Below, one piece after another: positions 25,685 through 34,840 of a stretch of 64,000 nucleotides of DNA; the first letter of the stretch is position 1, and each line of letters begins with the position of its first letter. A program made the position numbers and the translations under genes. The stretch lies in NCBI GenBank assembly GCA_903939735.1, contig CAJAIA010000009.1:39075-103074 (forward strand), written 5' to 3'. The stretch comes from an uncultured Ignavibacteria bacterium (GTDB lineage: Bacteria > Bacteroidota > Ignavibacteria > Kapaibacteriales > Kapaibacteriaceae). A model generated the notes under the pieces. That model saw only the letters and a program-made list of their open reading frames with translations. It did no database searches and was not told the DNA's origin.

Positions 25685-27355
25685 ATGACGCTGGCAGAAA
25701 TCCGCTCGGCACACGAGACAACACTTGCAGAAGCCATGCAGGCCAATGCAGACCGTACGTTCTATGCGCACTGGCCTGAAGCGCCAAGTGGCAAGATCTA
25801 CGGTGAAACTGCAAACGACGACGGCCTTGCTGGGTTTCAGAAGCAGCTGAATCATCAGTTCGATCGTTTGCCTGCCGAATCAGCGTGGACGGGTGAGGAA
25901 GTGTCGCCCTATGGGTTTCCGCTCGGGATCACGTATCCGAGCATCGCTGTCGAGGACCTTATTGCGCGTGGATCAGCAGCGCAGACAGCCTGGCAGTCAC
26001 TGACGCCAGCTGATCGTGCATCGATCCTCGTAGAGGCACTTGAGCGTGGCGCCAAGGACTTCTTCGAGATTGGCTACGCAACACAGCATACCACCGGACA
26101 GGGCTTCGTCATGGCCTTCCAAGCATCGGGTCCGCACGCCTATGATCGTGCACTCGAAGCCGTTGCCATGGGACTCTCGGCACAACAACACTTCGCGATG
26201 AATGTGATGTGGACCAAGCCGATGGGGAAGATCAGCGTGTCGATCGACAAGAGCTTCCGTGTGGTACCAAAGGGTTTGAATCTCGTTATTGGCTGTTCGA
26301 CATTCCCGATCTGGAATACAACACCGGGCATGTTCGCCGGACTCGTCACGGGTAACGCAGTGATCGTGAAGCCGCACCCTGGTGCGATCTATCCAATCGC
26401 CATTGTCGTTGCGCGTGTGCGTGACGTACTTACCGAATTGGGTCTTGATCCAAACGTTATTCAGCTGGCAGTTGATACTGTTGATGCGCCGATCACACTT
26501 GATCTCGTGCGCCATCCAGCGTTACGCATCATTGATTACACGGGTGGTCCACACTTCGGTGCAATCGTCGAGCGTGAAGCTGCCGAACACGGGAAGATCG
26601 TGTTTACAGAAAAGGCCGGCGTGAACTGTGTGGTGCTGGATTCCACAGACGATCTCGATCGTGCGATGGATAATCTCGCGTTCTCATTAACGCTGTATTC
26701 GGGTCAGATGTGTACCGCGCCGCAGAACATCTTCATTGCGCGCGACGGCATGAAGGTCGGCAATGACGTTGTTTCCGTTGATGCTGTTGTCGACAAGCTT
26801 CGCGAGAAGATCGACGCTCTCGTCTTCAACGAAAAGGCTGGTCCAACTACGCTCGGTGCCGTGCAGAATGCCGCAACGGCCAAGCGTGTTGACGAAGCAC
26901 ATGGTCTCGGCTTTGGCGTAGTGCGTCAAAGTGCTCCCGTGCTCCAGCCCGGCTTTGAAGCCGCACGTTCGCTGTCGCCAATTGTGCTGCGCACCGACAC
27001 ATCGAAGGTCGACATCTACACCAAGGAATGGTTCGGTCCAATCTCCTTCGTGATCACTACAGATTCATTCGAGCAATCGCTCGACGAAGTCACCAGCAGC
27101 ATTCGCAAGCATGGTGCTCTCAGCGCCTTGGTGTACTGCACAGACGACGCACGCATGCAGCAAGCTGAGGATGCAATTGTGCATGCTGGCGCGCCGGTGT
27201 CGTTCAACTTCAACAGCTACGTCTGGGTCAACCAGTCAGCCGCATTCAGTGACTTCCACGGCGCAGGCTGTAACCCTGCTGGCAATGCAACGTTCGCCGA
27301 CTGGTCCTTCGTGACGAAGCGGTACAACGTTGTTGGTGTGCGGAAGCAGGCCTAA
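25685..27355 (+). CDS. paaN: Aldehyde dehydrogenase-type phenylacetic acid degradation protein PaaN
   Basis: A 556-residue aldehyde dehydrogenase superfamily protein of the PaaN type, the stand-alone form of about 550 residues rather than the longer E. coli PaaZ fusion. The NAD-binding fold includes VIGCSTFPIWNTTPGMFAGL, the Glu block is VFTEKAGVNCVVLDS and the catalytic Cys is in LYSGQMCTAPQNIF. Members act on the ring-opened semialdehyde of phenylacetyl-CoA catabolism. No other paa genes lie in this window, so the substrate may differ. AAAGGAGA gives a clear ribosome site for the ATG at 25685. Confidence 0.85.
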   Translation: MTLAEIRSAHETTLAEAMQANADRTFYAHWPEAPSGKIYGETANDDGLAGFQKQLNHQFDRLPAESAWTGEEVSPYGFPLGITYPSIAVEDLIARGSAAQTAWQSLTPADRASILVEALERGAKDFFEIGYATQHTTGQGFVMAFQASGPHAYDRALEAVAMGLSAQQHFAMNVMWTKPMGKISVSIDKSFRVVPKGLNLVIGCSTFPIWNTTPGMFAGLVTGNAVIVKPHPGAIYPIAIVVARVRDVLTELGLDPNVIQLAVDTVDAPITLDLVRHPALRIIDYTGGPHFGAIVEREAAEHGKIVFTEKAGVNCVVLDSTDDLDRAMDNLAFSLTLYSGQMCTAPQNIFIARDGMKVGNDVVSVDAVVDKLREKIDALVFNEKAGPTTLGAVQNAATAKRVDEAHGLGFGVVRQSAPVLQPGFEAARSLSPIVLRTDTSKVDIYTKEWFGPISFVITTDSFEQSLDEVTSSIRKHGALSALVYCTDDARMQQAEDAIVHAGAPVSFNFNSYVWVNQSAAFSDFHGAGCNPAGNATFADWSFVTKRYNVVGVRKQA

Positions 27356-27372
27356 GAATTCTGCGAGGGGGC

Positions 27373-28506
27373 TCAGCGCAGCGCTGATTCAAGGTCCTCA
27401 AGCAAGTCGTCAACATCTTCGATTCCGCAGGAGAGGCGCACCAATCCCTCGGTTACACCGAGACGATCGCGTTGCTCCTTCGGGATCGATCCGTGCGTCA
27501 TGCTCACGGGATGACACACAAGGGATTCAACGCCGCCGAGAGATTCAGCGAGCGTGAAGAGCTTGAGGCGCTTTGTGACATCGACGGCCTTCGCGAGCGA
27601 GCCGAGTTCAATCGAGATCATTCCTCCGAAGCCAGACATCTGGCGTGCGGCAATGTCGTGCTGTGGGTGTGAGGTAAGTCCAGGGTAGTGTGTCTGGACG
27701 ATTGCTGGGTGTGATTCGCAGAACGCCGCAATCTTCATTGCGTTGGCAGCGTGTTGTTCCATGCGCACGGCGAGTGTCTTCGCAGAGCGAAGGAGCAGCC
27801 AGCACTCGAACGGACCCGGCACTGCGCCCACTGCGTTTTGGAGGAACTTGAGTTGCTCGGCGATCGCCGCATCGTTGGTTGCAACGATGCCGCTGACAAG
27901 ATCGCTGTGTCCACCTAGGTACTTCGTAGCAGAGTGCACAACGATGTGTGCGCCAAGTTCGAGCGGACGTTGGAAGTAGGGCGACGCGAAGGTATTGTCG
28001 ACAACCATCATGCAGTTCTTCGCACGTGCGATTTCCGCTACGGCACGCAGATCCGTGATCGTCATCATCGGATTGGTTGGCGTTTCCGTGTAGATCATCT
28101 TCGTGTTTGGCTGGAGCGCCGCCTCCACGTTTGCGACGTTGCGCATATCGACGTACGAGAACGTGATCCCAAACCGACGCAGCACCTTGTCGGTAAGACG
28201 GAATGTGCCGCCATACATGTCTTCAGCCATGATCACATGATCGCCCGCGCTCAGCAAGCGCATCAGCGTATCGACTGCAGCCGAGCCACTTCCGAAGGCA
28301 TAGGCGTGCGTCCCACTCTCCATTGCAGCGAGGTTCGCTTCCCATGCAAAGCGGGTTGGGTTGTGCGTGCGCGCATACTCAAACCCCTTGTGCTTCCCGA
28401 TCTCCTCCTGGGCATAGGTGGACGTCTGATAGAGGGGGACAGTTACGGCGCCTGTGAGCTCGTCCGGCTCTTGTCCGATATGAATGGCCTTCGTTGCGAA
28501 CTTCAT
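27373..28506 (-). CDS. Cystathionine gamma-synthase/gamma-lyase (Cys/Met PLP enzyme)
   Basis: A 377-residue PLP enzyme of the Cys/Met metabolism family. Present are the N-terminal YQTSTYAQ and YARTHNPTRFAWE, the PLP phosphate region AFGSGSAAVDTLMRLL, the tyrosine block EDMYGGTFRL, and the lysine motif HSATKYLGGHSD. C-terminal GGVESLVCHPVSMTHGSIP is typical of gamma-lyase/gamma-synthase. Sequence alone does not separate transsulfuration direction, so I give no symbol. It is convergent with paaN, with 17 bases between stops, and downstream of a hairpin that closes the next gene. Confidence 0.93.
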   Translation of the reverse strand: MKFATKAIHIGQEPDELTGAVTVPLYQTSTYAQEEIGKHKGFEYARTHNPTRFAWEANLAAMESGTHAYAFGSGSAAVDTLMRLLSAGDHVIMAEDMYGGTFRLTDKVLRRFGITFSYVDMRNVANVEAALQPNTKMIYTETPTNPMMTITDLRAVAEIARAKNCMMVVDNTFASPYFQRPLELGAHIVVHSATKYLGGHSDLVSGIVATNDAAIAEQLKFLQNAVGAVPGPFECWLLLRSAKTLAVRMEQHAANAMKIAAFCESHPAIVQTHYPGLTSHPQHDIAARQMSGFGGMISIELGSLAKAVDVTKRLKLFTLAESLGGVESLVCHPVSMTHGSIPKEQRDRLGVTEGLVRLSCGIEDVDDLLEDLESALR

Positions 28507-28531
28507 ACGAGCACCCTTGTCAAATAAGTTT

Positions 28532-28553
28532 CGAGCCGCTTGTGGGCGGCTCG
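28532..28553 (-). terminator. Hairpin after the small T9SS gene
   Basis: Perfect 8-bp stem CGAGCCGC / GCGGCTCG with a 6-base loop. On minus it is followed by AAACTTATTT, a weak T tail, so termination strength is uncertain. Confidence 0.6.
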
Positions 28554-28584
28554 GAAGAGAAATTTCAGTTGTGATAACCTCGCC

Positions 28585-29088
28585 TCATCGGCTGAGGTAG
28601 AACTTTTCCGCCTTGCGGAAGTCGGCACCCTGCATGACGCAGACATACACGCCTTCGGGAAGATCCTGGATCGCTGTAGTGTATTCGTGAACACCGCGGC
28701 CGCTTGCACCACGATGCACGTCCATGATCTTCTTACCAAGCATGTTGTAGACGCCAATTTCGATCTGCGATTCGTCGCGAGCCAATTCAATGCGCACCGT
28801 CAATACTTCTGATGCAGCGCGTACGAAGAGGAATCGGTTTTCCTTTCGGAGCGAATCGTTGCCAACAAGGACGCGTTGTTGAGGTTTTTGCTGCTGTGTT
28901 CGTACCGCCCCAAGTGCCCGCATGGTGGTAGATACCGCCGTTGAGATAGGCGAAGAGGCAACAGGGGTTGTTTTGCGAGGAGATGCCTTGCGCGCGTTAT
29001 CTGCGTACATGCTCGCTGTCGCAGCAACAAGGAGTGCCACGCAACAGAGGGTGCGAACGATGATACGATATGGTTGCGGCATTGCCAT
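28585..29088 (-). CDS. Small secreted protein with T9SS sorting domain
   Basis: A 167-residue protein: signal peptide (TLCCVALLVAATASMYA), a low-complexity linker rich in Ser/Thr/Gln (residues 30-75), and a T9SS type A-like C-terminal domain of about 80 residues (NRFLFVRAASEVLTVRIELA, IGVYNMLGKKIMDVH, LPEGVYVCVMQG, ending KFYLSR). There is no room for a cargo domain, so the sorting domain is nearly the whole mature protein. A TAGTTTTG box 24 bases before the start fits its promoter. In-frame alternatives at Met1 or Met3. Confidence 0.78.
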   Translation of the reverse strand: MAMPQPYRIIVRTLCCVALLVAATASMYADNARKASPRKTTPVASSPISTAVSTTMRALGAVRTQQQKPQQRVLVGNDSLRKENRFLFVRAASEVLTVRIELARDESQIEIGVYNMLGKKIMDVHRGASGRGVHEYTTAIQDLPEGVYVCVMQGADFRKAEKFYLSR

Positions 29089-29111
29089 CAGCGAGATAGA
29101 AGTATCCAGGA

Positions 29112-29119
29112 CAAAACTA
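29112..29119 (-). promoter_or_regulatory. Candidate TAnnTTTG box before the small T9SS gene
   Basis: Minus-strand TAGTTTTG, 23 bases before the ATG at 29088. No clear -33 element. Confidence 0.45.
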
Positions 29120-29161
29120 CAAATCTTTTAATTCGTGCACCAACCTGCGTGCCAAAACAGA

Positions 29162-29185
29162 AAGGGCGACCCGAGGGTCGCCCTT
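29162..29185 (-). terminator. Terminator of the 1455-residue T9SS gene
   Basis: An 11-bp perfect inverted repeat, AAGGGCGACCC / GGGTCGCCCTT, separated by two bases. On minus it is followed by TCTGTTTT. It lies 22 bases after the stop of the large gene. Confidence 0.88.
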
Positions 29186-29207
29186 GTAGACTCGATGGAA
29201 TGTGACC

Positions 29208-32200
29208 TTACTCGGAGATGATCAGCTTCTGGCTGCTCGAGTAGGCCGTCGTAGACATACGCAGGAAGTACGCACCTGATGGCAGACCTTCCGTGCTGAA
29301 TGACATATCGTATTCGCCGTCCTTCAGACGACCGCTTACGAACGTGCGAACCACAACGCCTTGTGCATTGACCAGCTCAACTGTTGTCATCGATGGGATA
29401 CCCACTGAGAATGACACAAGTCCAGCACCGTTGGTGATTGGATTTGGAGCAACCGGATTAAGCTTCGGAAGCGTTGCGCCAATCTTTGTGACACGGCGTG
29501 TAAGAGCACAGTTGAAGATCGTTGTTGAGTCGCCAGTCGTGCTTGGAATCACGCACGGACGTGGAAGTGTGAGCACAAGGTTCTGCTTGCTTGATGTGGT
29601 TGCATCGAGGAGCAGTGTTGCCTTGAATGTGAACAACGGACCATCACCGGAGATACGGTTGCCACCTGTCGCTGTGAAGCGCCATTGTGACTGTGTTGGA
29701 TTCAGATCCGAGATAACTGGATCGTTGACTGTCCAACCGCCGCTCAAGCCGCCAGCAATTTGAACCGAACCATTGCTGAAGGCGACGTTGTTCTTGTCGA
29801 CAATCACGTCAGCAATAAACGACGTTACATCTGCGCTCACCCAGTTTGCGCTGCGACCTGATACGACGAAGTCAACAGATGCGCCTGGCTCCTTGGAACC
29901 GCCGCCTGCAATGTCGTTGCTCAGATCCATCGCGACTGGTGTGACGTAACCAACACCGACGACACGTGCTGTGACAGTCTTGATTGGTGTCGTCTCGCCG
30001 AGCGGATACCCAGTGATGTCGAATTGTGCCGAGTAGGCGCGATCAGCCCATGGCGCAACGTCTGGCTGCGTCGGGGTGAATTGCACGAGAACTTGGAACG
30101 AACGACCAGCAGGGATCACCAGTGGGAGTGTTGTTTGCTTGTTAGCATCATCGAGGTAGCCCACCACTGTGAATGCTGTTGGATCTGCGCCGCCTGGTAC
30201 CAGAGCCTTCACTTCGAGTGGCTTAAATCCACCACCCGTGTTTGTGATTGTGAAGGAGAGGGTAGGCGAGTCGCAGTTAGCGCGCTGACGACCAAAGTCG
30301 CGGTCGGCTGTCTCGATGTCTGGTCCGGAGCAACCACCAACACTGAATGTTTCCTTATGCGATGGCACAGGAACAAGTGTCGAGGAGTCCGTGCCGTTGC
30401 CTGGAGTTGCGTCGTGCACAAGCTCAAGTGTCGTGCTTGCTGCCAGAAGCTGAGCCGGCGGGCGTGTGTATGACACACGTACGGTTGCCTTGCCTCCGTT
30501 GCGCGCAACGATCATTGGCAGTGCAGGTGTTGTCGATACAATCGTAAAGCCAGGAGGAACCGGTGCACTTAGCGTTGCGCCAGTGATCGTCAGTTCCATT
30601 GTGCCTGCGTTGGTGATTGTGAAGTCACGTTCTGCGAGCACGCCTTCTTGCGTTTCAGCGCATGTCAGGTCGATTGGGTCTGTGTCGATCTTCGGAATGA
30701 TGCCGATACCTTGAAGCTTCGCAGTGCGCTCTTCAACGGAACCTTCCCAAACTGGCTTGATATCAGCGCTGTATGTCGCTTCTGCTGCTGGACGGAAGAG
30801 TACCAAGACATCGACCGACTTGCCATTGCTCAGGTCAACAGTTGTGACAGGGTTGCCAGCGTCGATGAGGCCCACAATCTTGAACACGTAGTTCGCATCT
30901 GTCGAGCCCGCAGGGAAGAACTTCGAACCGTCCATGAAGGTCACGTCGCGCAGCTTTAGAACTTGGTTGCCCGTATTCGAAACGCTGCCAAAGCCTTGAT
31001 GGACCGTACCGACGCGGCGCTCGCGCCAATCCTTGCCGATGATGATCGGGCCTGGTGACTGTGTGCTACCCTTCCAGTTCGAGACTGAGTCGCCGCAACC
31101 TGCATTGCTTGCGAATGTCACGTTGATGTCGTCAACCTTGATTGTTGCACTCTTGTAGCATACTTCCTTCAATTCGAGGAAGCCCTTCGGAAGGATGCGA
31201 ATCGGAAGTGCTGGTGCTGGTGTGACTGTGAAGTCTGTACCAAGGAAGCCTGTGATCGATGTGATCTCGAGCGTGTCGGATCCGTTATTCGAGATGCGCA
31301 GGCCGCCAGCCTTGCAGAACTCTTGGTTCAGGCTCAGCGTGCCGGCATCGAAGTCCTCAACATTGATGCACGGGAGCGCAGCAACACCTTGAACAGGATG
31401 CTTGAACTGACCACATGTTGTGTTGATGACCAGCGAATCCTTATCGAAGTCCGTGCGCACATCCTGCGTTTCACGTGTGCCGTTGTACTTGATGGTAACA
31501 ACGTGCTTGCCCTTAGCAGGGATCTTGACGACTGGAGGAACGGCACCAGCAACGATCGAGAAGTACGTGCCCAATTGCATCTTCGAATTGGTCAGTGTTA
31601 CTTCCGCATCTGAGTTGTTGGTAATCGTAATGTCTGCCGTCGCTGATGTATTCAGGCGAATCTGCCCAAAGTTCAGTGGCGTAGGGGCGAAGGCAATCTT
31701 GTCGGCGAAGAACACGCACGTATCGAGCGTGACATTGCCCCACCAGTCTTGCACGAAGTAGATACAGCGTGCATCCTTCGACTTGTCAATGACCTTCCAC
31801 TCGTACTTGAACTTCTTGTAGGCTGGATCGCGTGGGAACAATTGGTCTGTGACGAGTTCCAGACGGTAGTTGAAGCTGCCCGCACCTTCGACAGTGTCGA
31901 TGAGCGCGATACCAGACTCAACTTGGTCTGTGTCCACTGGAACTGGGAGGGGAGGATCCGGCTTATTGCGCAGTTCTGTTGCCTCGAACTCGTAGTCACC
32001 GCAGACATCCTTGCCGATGATCAGCGGCGGGAGTGTGTCAACCGATGTTGTTGGACGGAAACCAGCGGCCGCAGGCCAGCCGTAGGCATCCACAGCACCG
32101 TAGCCGTAGATATAACCACCGAAGCTCACAGTACCGTTGCTTGAAATGCGGTGTGCGCGGCTCTCAATACCGAAGTCAAGTGTTGTCCAGTAAAGGCCGT

Positions 32201-33575
32201 TGGACATCTTGTTGAACTTCAGCGTTGGGCTCTGTGCCGAAGGGTGACGCCACACTGGGATGCCGTCGATCTCAAGTGATTCGAGGTTCTTGATGAGGTC
32301 TGGTGATGCAGTATCTGTCTTTACGATCAGATTCAGACGGTGCTTAGAAAACTTCGCTGATGTTGGGAACTGGAAGATCGTGCTCGTAATGAACTGCTCT
32401 TCTGGCGTGACGTTGATCATGAACGGGTCAAGGATCGGGTCACCGTCCCATGATGACGAGCATGAATACTGCATCACGAAGATCGGCTTGTCTGCTTCCC
32501 ATACCGAGTAACCGTGTGTGATTGTCGTTGGAGCGCCCGACTGTGTGATGTCGGCAAAATCACCAGCCTTGTTGAGTACGCCGCCACCTTGACCGATAAG
32601 CTTCTTGCTCTGCTTGTCGTAGTACTTGAGGTTCCACTTCGTGTTTGGTTCACGGGCAACCACCCGGAACACGTCGCCCTTGCCCTGACCGTTACGGTTT
32701 TCGCGTTGGAGCTCAACCGAGACGTATCGCTTACCCCACGTCGTCGATGGAGGGGTCATCTCAGCCAAGTGATTGCGCCCGTTGCCGTTGATGAGCAGGT
32801 TGGGCATTGTCGAGCGCTCGTGGAATGAGATCATTCCAACTGGCTTCGATGCCTTAATCTTTGAGCCTGTAAGATCGAACACGCCACGGGTTTGACCGTC
32901 GCCCTTGACCATATAGACGTCGCCTTCGTCAAGCAGCACTGTAAACGGTGCAGAGTTGAGCTTCTTACCGCCCGACGTCTTGCCATCAAGCTCGCCAGTA
33001 CCACGCAATTGGATTGTTACCTCGGTGCCATTCTCACGCCCAATAACGATGAAACCACATGCCCACGGCTTGAATTCGCGGAAATCGTAATACGTTGTGG
33101 CAACGTACTCCGTACCCCAACCATTCACCGGAATGGCCATGTAACCATCGGACGACGTCACCTTGGAGTTCAGCACGTAGACGGAAATCGGCTTCTTCGC
33201 AGTAATGCGAATTGCCTTCTTCACCACCTGCTCAGCCTCCCGGCATTCCCATGTCCAGTTGGTTTCACCACGCTTGTCCGAGAGCGTGCGAATCTCGTAC
33301 GGAAGGATCTTCCGACGGTAGGTCTTCGCTCCAGCTGCGTCGAACACTTCGATGTCCGTCTCAAAGGCAGACGCCACATAGATTTCGAGCTCGTCGACAG
33401 GGAACGGCGTGATTTCGTTCGGCGGAATGGCGATCCAGAACTCAGTGCCTTGTGCACCGTTAACGTTCAGAATCTGCTCGGCCGTAGGAACCTTCCGTTG
33501 AGCCTGTGCAGTTGTCAGAGCCGCGATGGCCACAAACAAGAGGAGAAGAAAACGCGACACGTATCGCTTGGTCAT
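29208..33575 (-). CDS. Giant surface protein: IgGFc-binding-like N-terminus, HYDIN/choice-of-anchor-D repeats, T9SS domain
   Basis: A 1455-residue secreted protein. The start at 33575 opens a signal peptide (FLLLLFVAIAALTTAQAQ). Residues about 30-480 resemble the IgGFc-binding-protein N-terminal domain seen in many Bacteroidota surface proteins (GTEFWIAIPPNEI, KPISVYVLNSKVTSSDGYMA, GRENGTEVTIQL, MQYSCSSSWDGDPILDPFM). The middle carries repeated ASPM/SPD-2/Hydin-type beta-sandwiches marked by LNFGQIRLNTSATADITITN, ERDFTITNAGTMELTITGA and DRDFGRQRANCDSPTLSFTI. A cohesin-like block follows. The end is a T9SS sorting domain (LNPVAPNPITNGAGLVSFSV, PSGAYFLRMS). Likely surface adhesion or cell-cell contact; no enzymatic motif seen. 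Monocistronic. Confidence 0.85.
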   Translation of the reverse strand: MTKRYVSRFLLLLFVAIAALTTAQAQRKVPTAEQILNVNGAQGTEFWIAIPPNEITPFPVDELEIYVASAFETDIEVFDAAGAKTYRRKILPYEIRTLSDKRGETNWTWECREAEQVVKKAIRITAKKPISVYVLNSKVTSSDGYMAIPVNGWGTEYVATTYYDFREFKPWACGFIVIGRENGTEVTIQLRGTGELDGKTSGGKKLNSAPFTVLLDEGDVYMVKGDGQTRGVFDLTGSKIKASKPVGMISFHERSTMPNLLINGNGRNHLAEMTPPSTTWGKRYVSVELQRENRNGQGKGDVFRVVAREPNTKWNLKYYDKQSKKLIGQGGGVLNKAGDFADITQSGAPTTITHGYSVWEADKPIFVMQYSCSSSWDGDPILDPFMINVTPEEQFITSTIFQFPTSAKFSKHRLNLIVKTDTASPDLIKNLESLEIDGIPVWRHPSAQSPTLKFNKMSNGLYWTTLDFGIESRAHRISSNGTVSFGGYIYGYGAVDAYGWPAAAGFRPTTSVDTLPPLIIGKDVCGDYEFEATELRNKPDPPLPVPVDTDQVESGIALIDTVEGAGSFNYRLELVTDQLFPRDPAYKKFKYEWKVIDKSKDARCIYFVQDWWGNVTLDTCVFFADKIAFAPTPLNFGQIRLNTSATADITITNNSDAEVTLTNSKMQLGTYFSIVAGAVPPVVKIPAKGKHVVTIKYNGTRETQDVRTDFDKDSLVINTTCGQFKHPVQGVAALPCINVEDFDAGTLSLNQEFCKAGGLRISNNGSDTLEITSITGFLGTDFTVTPAPALPIRILPKGFLELKEVCYKSATIKVDDINVTFASNAGCGDSVSNWKGSTQSPGPIIIGKDWRERRVGTVHQGFGSVSNTGNQVLKLRDVTFMDGSKFFPAGSTDANYVFKIVGLIDAGNPVTTVDLSNGKSVDVLVLFRPAAEATYSADIKPVWEGSVEERTAKLQGIGIIPKIDTDPIDLTCAETQEGVLAERDFTITNAGTMELTITGATLSAPVPPGFTIVSTTPALPMIVARNGGKATVRVSYTRPPAQLLAASTTLELVHDATPGNGTDSSTLVPVPSHKETFSVGGCSGPDIETADRDFGRQRANCDSPTLSFTITNTGGGFKPLEVKALVPGGADPTAFTVVGYLDDANKQTTLPLVIPAGRSFQVLVQFTPTQPDVAPWADRAYSAQFDITGYPLGETTPIKTVTARVVGVGYVTPVAMDLSNDIAGGGSKEPGASVDFVVSGRSANWVSADVTSFIADVIVDKNNVAFSNGSVQIAGGLSGGWTVNDPVISDLNPTQSQWRFTATGGNRISGDGPLFTFKATLLLDATTSSKQNLVLTLPRPCVIPSTTGDSTTIFNCALTRRVTKIGATLPKLNPVAPNPITNGAGLVSFSVGIPSMTTVELVNAQGVVVRTFVSGRLKDGEYDMSFSTEGLPSGAYFLRMSTTAYSSSQKLIISE

Positions 33576-33908
33576 GGAAACCTCCAAACATCAGAATGTC
33601 ACCGCCGTACGCGGATTGCTCCGCACAAAAGCGATGGGTTGACTGACAGATAGCATTAACCCGAGGGTTGACCCAGAGTGCACCCCTCAGTATCGTGCTA
33701 TGATAAACAAATAATCGGTTCCAGAGTTACGGAAAACCTCAGGATTTCCCGCGGATGTGGAAAGATCGTTTCAAGCGCGATTCGCAATGCAGAGAAGTCG
33801 CTAGGTCTGCGTTTGTTACAACGAACCCGGAAGATCTGTCGTGGGTTCCGCGCAAGCCCCTTTTCGTAAGTTTGCAGACTGTTTACCCATCATCCCCAAA
33901 CCACGGCC
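33576..33908. other. Intergenic region between divergent genes
   Basis: 333 bases between the giant T9SS gene (leftward) and the transketolase genes (rightward). Apart from a TAAGTTTG box near its right end, I see no RNA gene, repeat or reading frame of coding character. It probably holds the 5' leaders and promoters of both units. Confidence 0.6.
33867..33874 (+). promoter_or_regulatory. Candidate TAnnTTTG box before transketolase
   Basis: TAAGTTTG, 34 bases before the ATG at 33909; the -33 position is not a good TTTG match. Confidence 0.45.
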
Positions 33909-34805
33909 ATGACAGACGACATGAAACGATCCCTGGAGTTCAACGAAACGACGTTTACGAACGAACGTCGCGCTCCAGAGGGGTTTGCGCCTATTGCCAA
34001 TGAGATCCGCCGCGACATCGTGCGCATGCTGGTGCGTGCTGGTTCGGGCCATAGCGGTGGACCGCTGGGTTCGGCTGATATCTTCACGATGCTGTACTTC
34101 GGTGGCAACATGCGGTACAATCCTGCCGATATGCAGGCTCCGCGCGACCGTTTTGTGCTCTCGGCAGGACACATGGCTCCGGTGATGTATGCAGCGCTGG
34201 CGAATGCAGGCTGCTACCCGAAGAAGGAGCAGGAGACGCTCCGCAAGTACAATACCCGCCTCCAGGGCCACCCAGGACGTGATATGCACCTGCCGGGCAT
34301 TGAGACGTCGTCGGGATCGCTCGGACAGGGTATCTCGATCGCCGTAGGTATGGCAATGAGTGACAAGCTGGTCGATAAGAACGACCACCGTGTCTTCTCG
34401 CTCACGGGCGATGGAGAGCTCCAAGAGGGATCTGTGTGGGAAGCTGCAATGTCTGCTTCGCATTTCAAGCTCGATAACTTCTGTTGGCTGATCGACAACA
34501 ACGACTGTCAGATCGATGGTCGCGTTCCAGACGTGATGGATGTCTACCCGATCGACAAGAAGTGTGAGTCCTTCGGATTTGATACGATCGTCGTGAATGG
34601 TCACGACTATGCCGACCTTCAGCGTGGCTTCGATCGTTTCCTCGAAAATCAGCGCTCTGGTTCTGGCAAGCCTACAGCAATCATCTGCCAAACCTTCATG
34701 GGTCATGGCGTTTCGTTCATGAACGACAAGTTCGAATGGCACGGCAAGCCACCGTCGAAGGATCAAGCCACGGCAGCCCTCGAAGAACTTGCGCAGCACC
34801 CATAA
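33909..34805 (+). CDS. Transketolase, N-terminal (ThDP-binding) subunit
   Basis: A 298-residue protein equal to the thiamine-diphosphate-binding domain of transketolase. It carries GSGHSGGPLGSADIFTMLYF, the HPGRDMHLPGIETSSGSLGQ block and the ThDP/Mg motif GDGELQEGSVWEAAM ending in the NN of LIDNNDCQ. The C-terminal half is encoded by the next gene, 35 bases downstream, as in many bacteria and archaea with split transketolases. Acts in the non-oxidative pentose phosphate pathway. Confidence 0.95.
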   Translation: MTDDMKRSLEFNETTFTNERRAPEGFAPIANEIRRDIVRMLVRAGSGHSGGPLGSADIFTMLYFGGNMRYNPADMQAPRDRFVLSAGHMAPVMYAALANAGCYPKKEQETLRKYNTRLQGHPGRDMHLPGIETSSGSLGQGISIAVGMAMSDKLVDKNDHRVFSLTGDGELQEGSVWEAAMSASHFKLDNFCWLIDNNDCQIDGRVPDVMDVYPIDKKCESFGFDTIVVNGHDYADLQRGFDRFLENQRSGSGKPTAIICQTFMGHGVSFMNDKFEWHGKPPSKDQATAALEELAQHP

Positions 34806-34840
34806 CCCCAACCAATCCCGACACTACACACTGAACCTCA

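Noticed and set aside
24911..25855. 314-codon frame antisense to the outer-membrane protein and paaN
   Set aside because: Spans two real genes and the promoter between them; composition rich in Arg/His/Cys as expected of a shadow.
33816..34811. 331-codon frame antisense to transketolase
   Set aside because: Complete shadow of an unmistakable transketolase subunit.
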